Assembly: GCF_003014535.1 (NCBI RefSeq)
Contig: NZ_PYGD01000007.1
Location: forward strand, 186,001 to 250,000
Length of the DNA stretch: 64,000 nucleotides
From: Taibaiella chishuiensis
GTDB lineage: Bacteria > Bacteroidota > Bacteroidia > Chitinophagales > Chitinophagaceae
Direction: 5' to 3'
Shown here: piece after piece, positions 62,812 to 64,000 of the stretch
Layout: each line of letters opens with the position of its first letter
How positions within the stretch are numbered: the first letter of the stretch is position 1
Notes under the pieces: generated by a model
Seen by the model: only the letters and a program-made list of their open reading frames with translations
Databases searched by the model: none
Told to the model about the DNA's origin: nothing
Translations under genes and position numbers: made by a program

Positions 62812-64000
62812 TTACCAGCTGCCCGCAAACATATCCTTATTCAACGGTATTGCATCACCATAGGATGATGGTGAGGAAGGAACCTTGAAAAGCTCATCAA
62901 CCATGAATTCTTTTGCATAATTACCATGATCGGTAAAAACTGTAATCGTTACCGCTGTTCCCAATATCCGATAGATTGATTGCCCTGTGATTTTGACATT
63001 AACAGAGTTGCCATTAATGATTAGATTGGGATATATCTTTTTCGATACTTCTTCATTAAATACAAAATATCCATCTTCAATTGGCTGACTATAGTGTTCA
63101 GGTGCCATTTCAGTTTTAATCTTTAAACTATATGCAAATCCATCAATAGTCTTCCCAGAAGCATTACGAAAGGTAGGTCTTAGTGTAAATTCGATTGATT
63201 TATATACTCCAGCAATACTTGATGTATTTCCCTTTTTTATTGATGGTACTTCTATTTTTATAATTGATTCAGGGCTAACAGCCATAAATTCTCCTATTTG
63301 CACTGGCTCAAAGCTTGGCTTATCCGGCGATACCTCGGAAAATACATATTCATCCTGATCAAGCAATTTTCTGAATAGCTTTTCCTCACCATCGGGTTTG
63401 GAAAGGTCAATAATATCTCGTCCAATAAAACCAAATGGTATAATTTCATCTGGGCGGCCATCAAAGCTTACCAGAATATATTTTTTGCCTTGTTTGTTGA
63501 TGTCGTTTATGATCAGCTGGTATTCTGTCCCCACGCCGCCGTTAAATGTATCTGCACTAGTCTTATAGCCTTTTGACAACACCACAATTACCTTTGGATA
63601 CATCATTGCCTTGTGCATCATGGCGCCAAAATTGGTAGCGGTTTCCTTCTGACTCAGCATTTTATCGATCTCTGCGTCAATTCCACTTTTCCGCAAATGT
63701 TCCGTAAACTCAACTACTTTTTTTTCGTGTTCCGGTGTATCCCAACGATATGATATAAAAACTTTTGACATAGATTCTTTTTGAGTAAAGATATTAATTT
63801 CTGTTGTTGATTTAGTAGCTGATTCAGTACGATATGCCTCTTTAGAATCCCCGGAAAACCCACCTCGAGAAAGAAAAAGATCGGTTTCGGTAGAATAAGC
63901 CAGGTATCTATTACCGACCACTCTTACATTCCCACTACTAAGAATCTTGCTATGTAAGTGCTTTGCCTCTTCTAGGGTGATTTCTTTATTGAAAATATAC
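62812..64000 (-). CDS. SEFIR-domain protein, open to the window end
   Basis: A SEFIR domain (TIR-like) covers the block KVFISYRWDTPEHEKKVVEF to about HLRKSGIDAEID, with EIDKMLSQKETATNF and YPKVIVVLSKGYKTSAD downstream, at residues about 1-160 after the Met at 63771. The rest (about 165-320) is a beta-rich domain with unknown role. The frame stays open from 63771 to 64000 with protein-like sequence (EITLEEAKHLHSKIL and NRYLAYSTETDLFLSR), so the gene may be longer and continue past the window; the ATG at 63771 is the alternative start. SEFIR proteins occur in bacterial immunity-type signalling, but no partner is visible here. Confidence 0.75.
   Translation of the reverse strand, partial: YIFNKEITLEEAKHLHSKILSSGNVRVVGNRYLAYSTETDLFLSRGGFSGDSKEAYRTESATKSTTEINIFTQKESMSKVFISYRWDTPEHEKKVVEFTEHLRKSGIDAEIDKMLSQKETATNFGAMMHKAMMYPKVIVVLSKGYKTSADTFNGGVGTEYQLIINDINKQGKKYILVSFDGRPDEIIPFGFIGRDIIDLSKPDGEEKLFRKLLDQDEYVFSEVSPDKPSFEPVQIGEFMAVSPESIIKIEVPSIKKGNTSSIAGVYKSIEFTLRPTFRNASGKTIDGFAYSLKIKTEMAPEHYSQPIEDGYFVFNEEVSKKIYPNLIINGNSVNVKITGQSIYRILGTAVTITVFTDHGNYAKEFMVDELFKVPSSPSSYGDAIPLNKDMFAGSW

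Noticed and set aside
1-64000. CRISPR arrays, rRNA genes and complete insertion sequences
   Set aside because: No regularly spaced direct repeats, no rRNA-like sequence and no transposase gene were seen on reading the window.

Overview
The window comes from a member of the Bacteroidota, probably a Chitinophagales-type soil or freshwater relative. The evidence is the TAnnTTTG promoter elements, a SusC/SusD pair with an ECF sigma factor and FecR, a type IX secretion sorting domain, RteC proteins and Bacteroidetes-type conjugation genes (traE, F, G, J, K, M, N). No species can be named from sequence alone.

Region 1 (1-5950) looks like chromosomal backbone and is visibly richer in G+C than the rest. 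It holds the end of a SpoIIM-family membrane protein, an alpha/beta hydrolase, a DUF885 lipoprotein, a sodium:solute symporter preceded by a coupled 32-residue membrane peptide, a metallo-beta-lactamase-fold hydrolase, and a tRNA-Lys(TTT) gene with its own promoter and terminator.

Region 2 (6050 to about 34.7 kb) is the core of an integrative conjugative element sitting at the 3' end of tRNA-Lys. A tyrosine recombinase follows the tRNA. A long leftward set of genes then encodes an excisionase-like HTH protein, small DNA-processing or unknown proteins, the mating-pore set TraN-M-(DNA methyltransferase)-L-K-J, three tandem TraI-like periplasmic proteins, the VirB4-type ATPase TraG, TraF, a 1855-residue methylase-helicase (DarB-like), and TraE. 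TraE is preceded by a G+C-rich, heavily structured leader that encodes a small peptide. Two tandem RteC regulators follow. No relaxase, VirD4 coupling ATPase or RteA/RteB pair is present, and I saw no second copy of the tRNA 3' end. The element therefore probably continues past position 64000.

Region 3 (about 35-64 kb) is AT-rich accessory DNA, likely cargo. It has a membrane LytTR regulator, a CBS-domain protein with a C-terminal HEPN-like motif, and an ECF sigma/FecR/SusC/SusD/TlpA locus. Next is a small class I lanthipeptide-type locus: a 49-residue precursor at 49026-49175 too short for routine ORF calling, a LytS/LytTR two-component pair, and a full-length LanB dehydratase, with no LanC. 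Then come an XRE regulator, a helical protein of unknown function, a type IX cargo protein, a beta-helix lipoprotein, a type VI cassette (TssD/Hcp, a GxSxG lipase-like effector candidate and a three-helix membrane immunity candidate), and a SEFIR-domain protein whose frame runs off the window end.

The most interesting parts are the lanthipeptide locus with its 21-bp-phased operator repeats, the Hcp-effector-immunity cassette, the CBS-HEPN fusion, a repeated protein module shared by three conjugation-operon proteins, and the structured leader upstream of traE.
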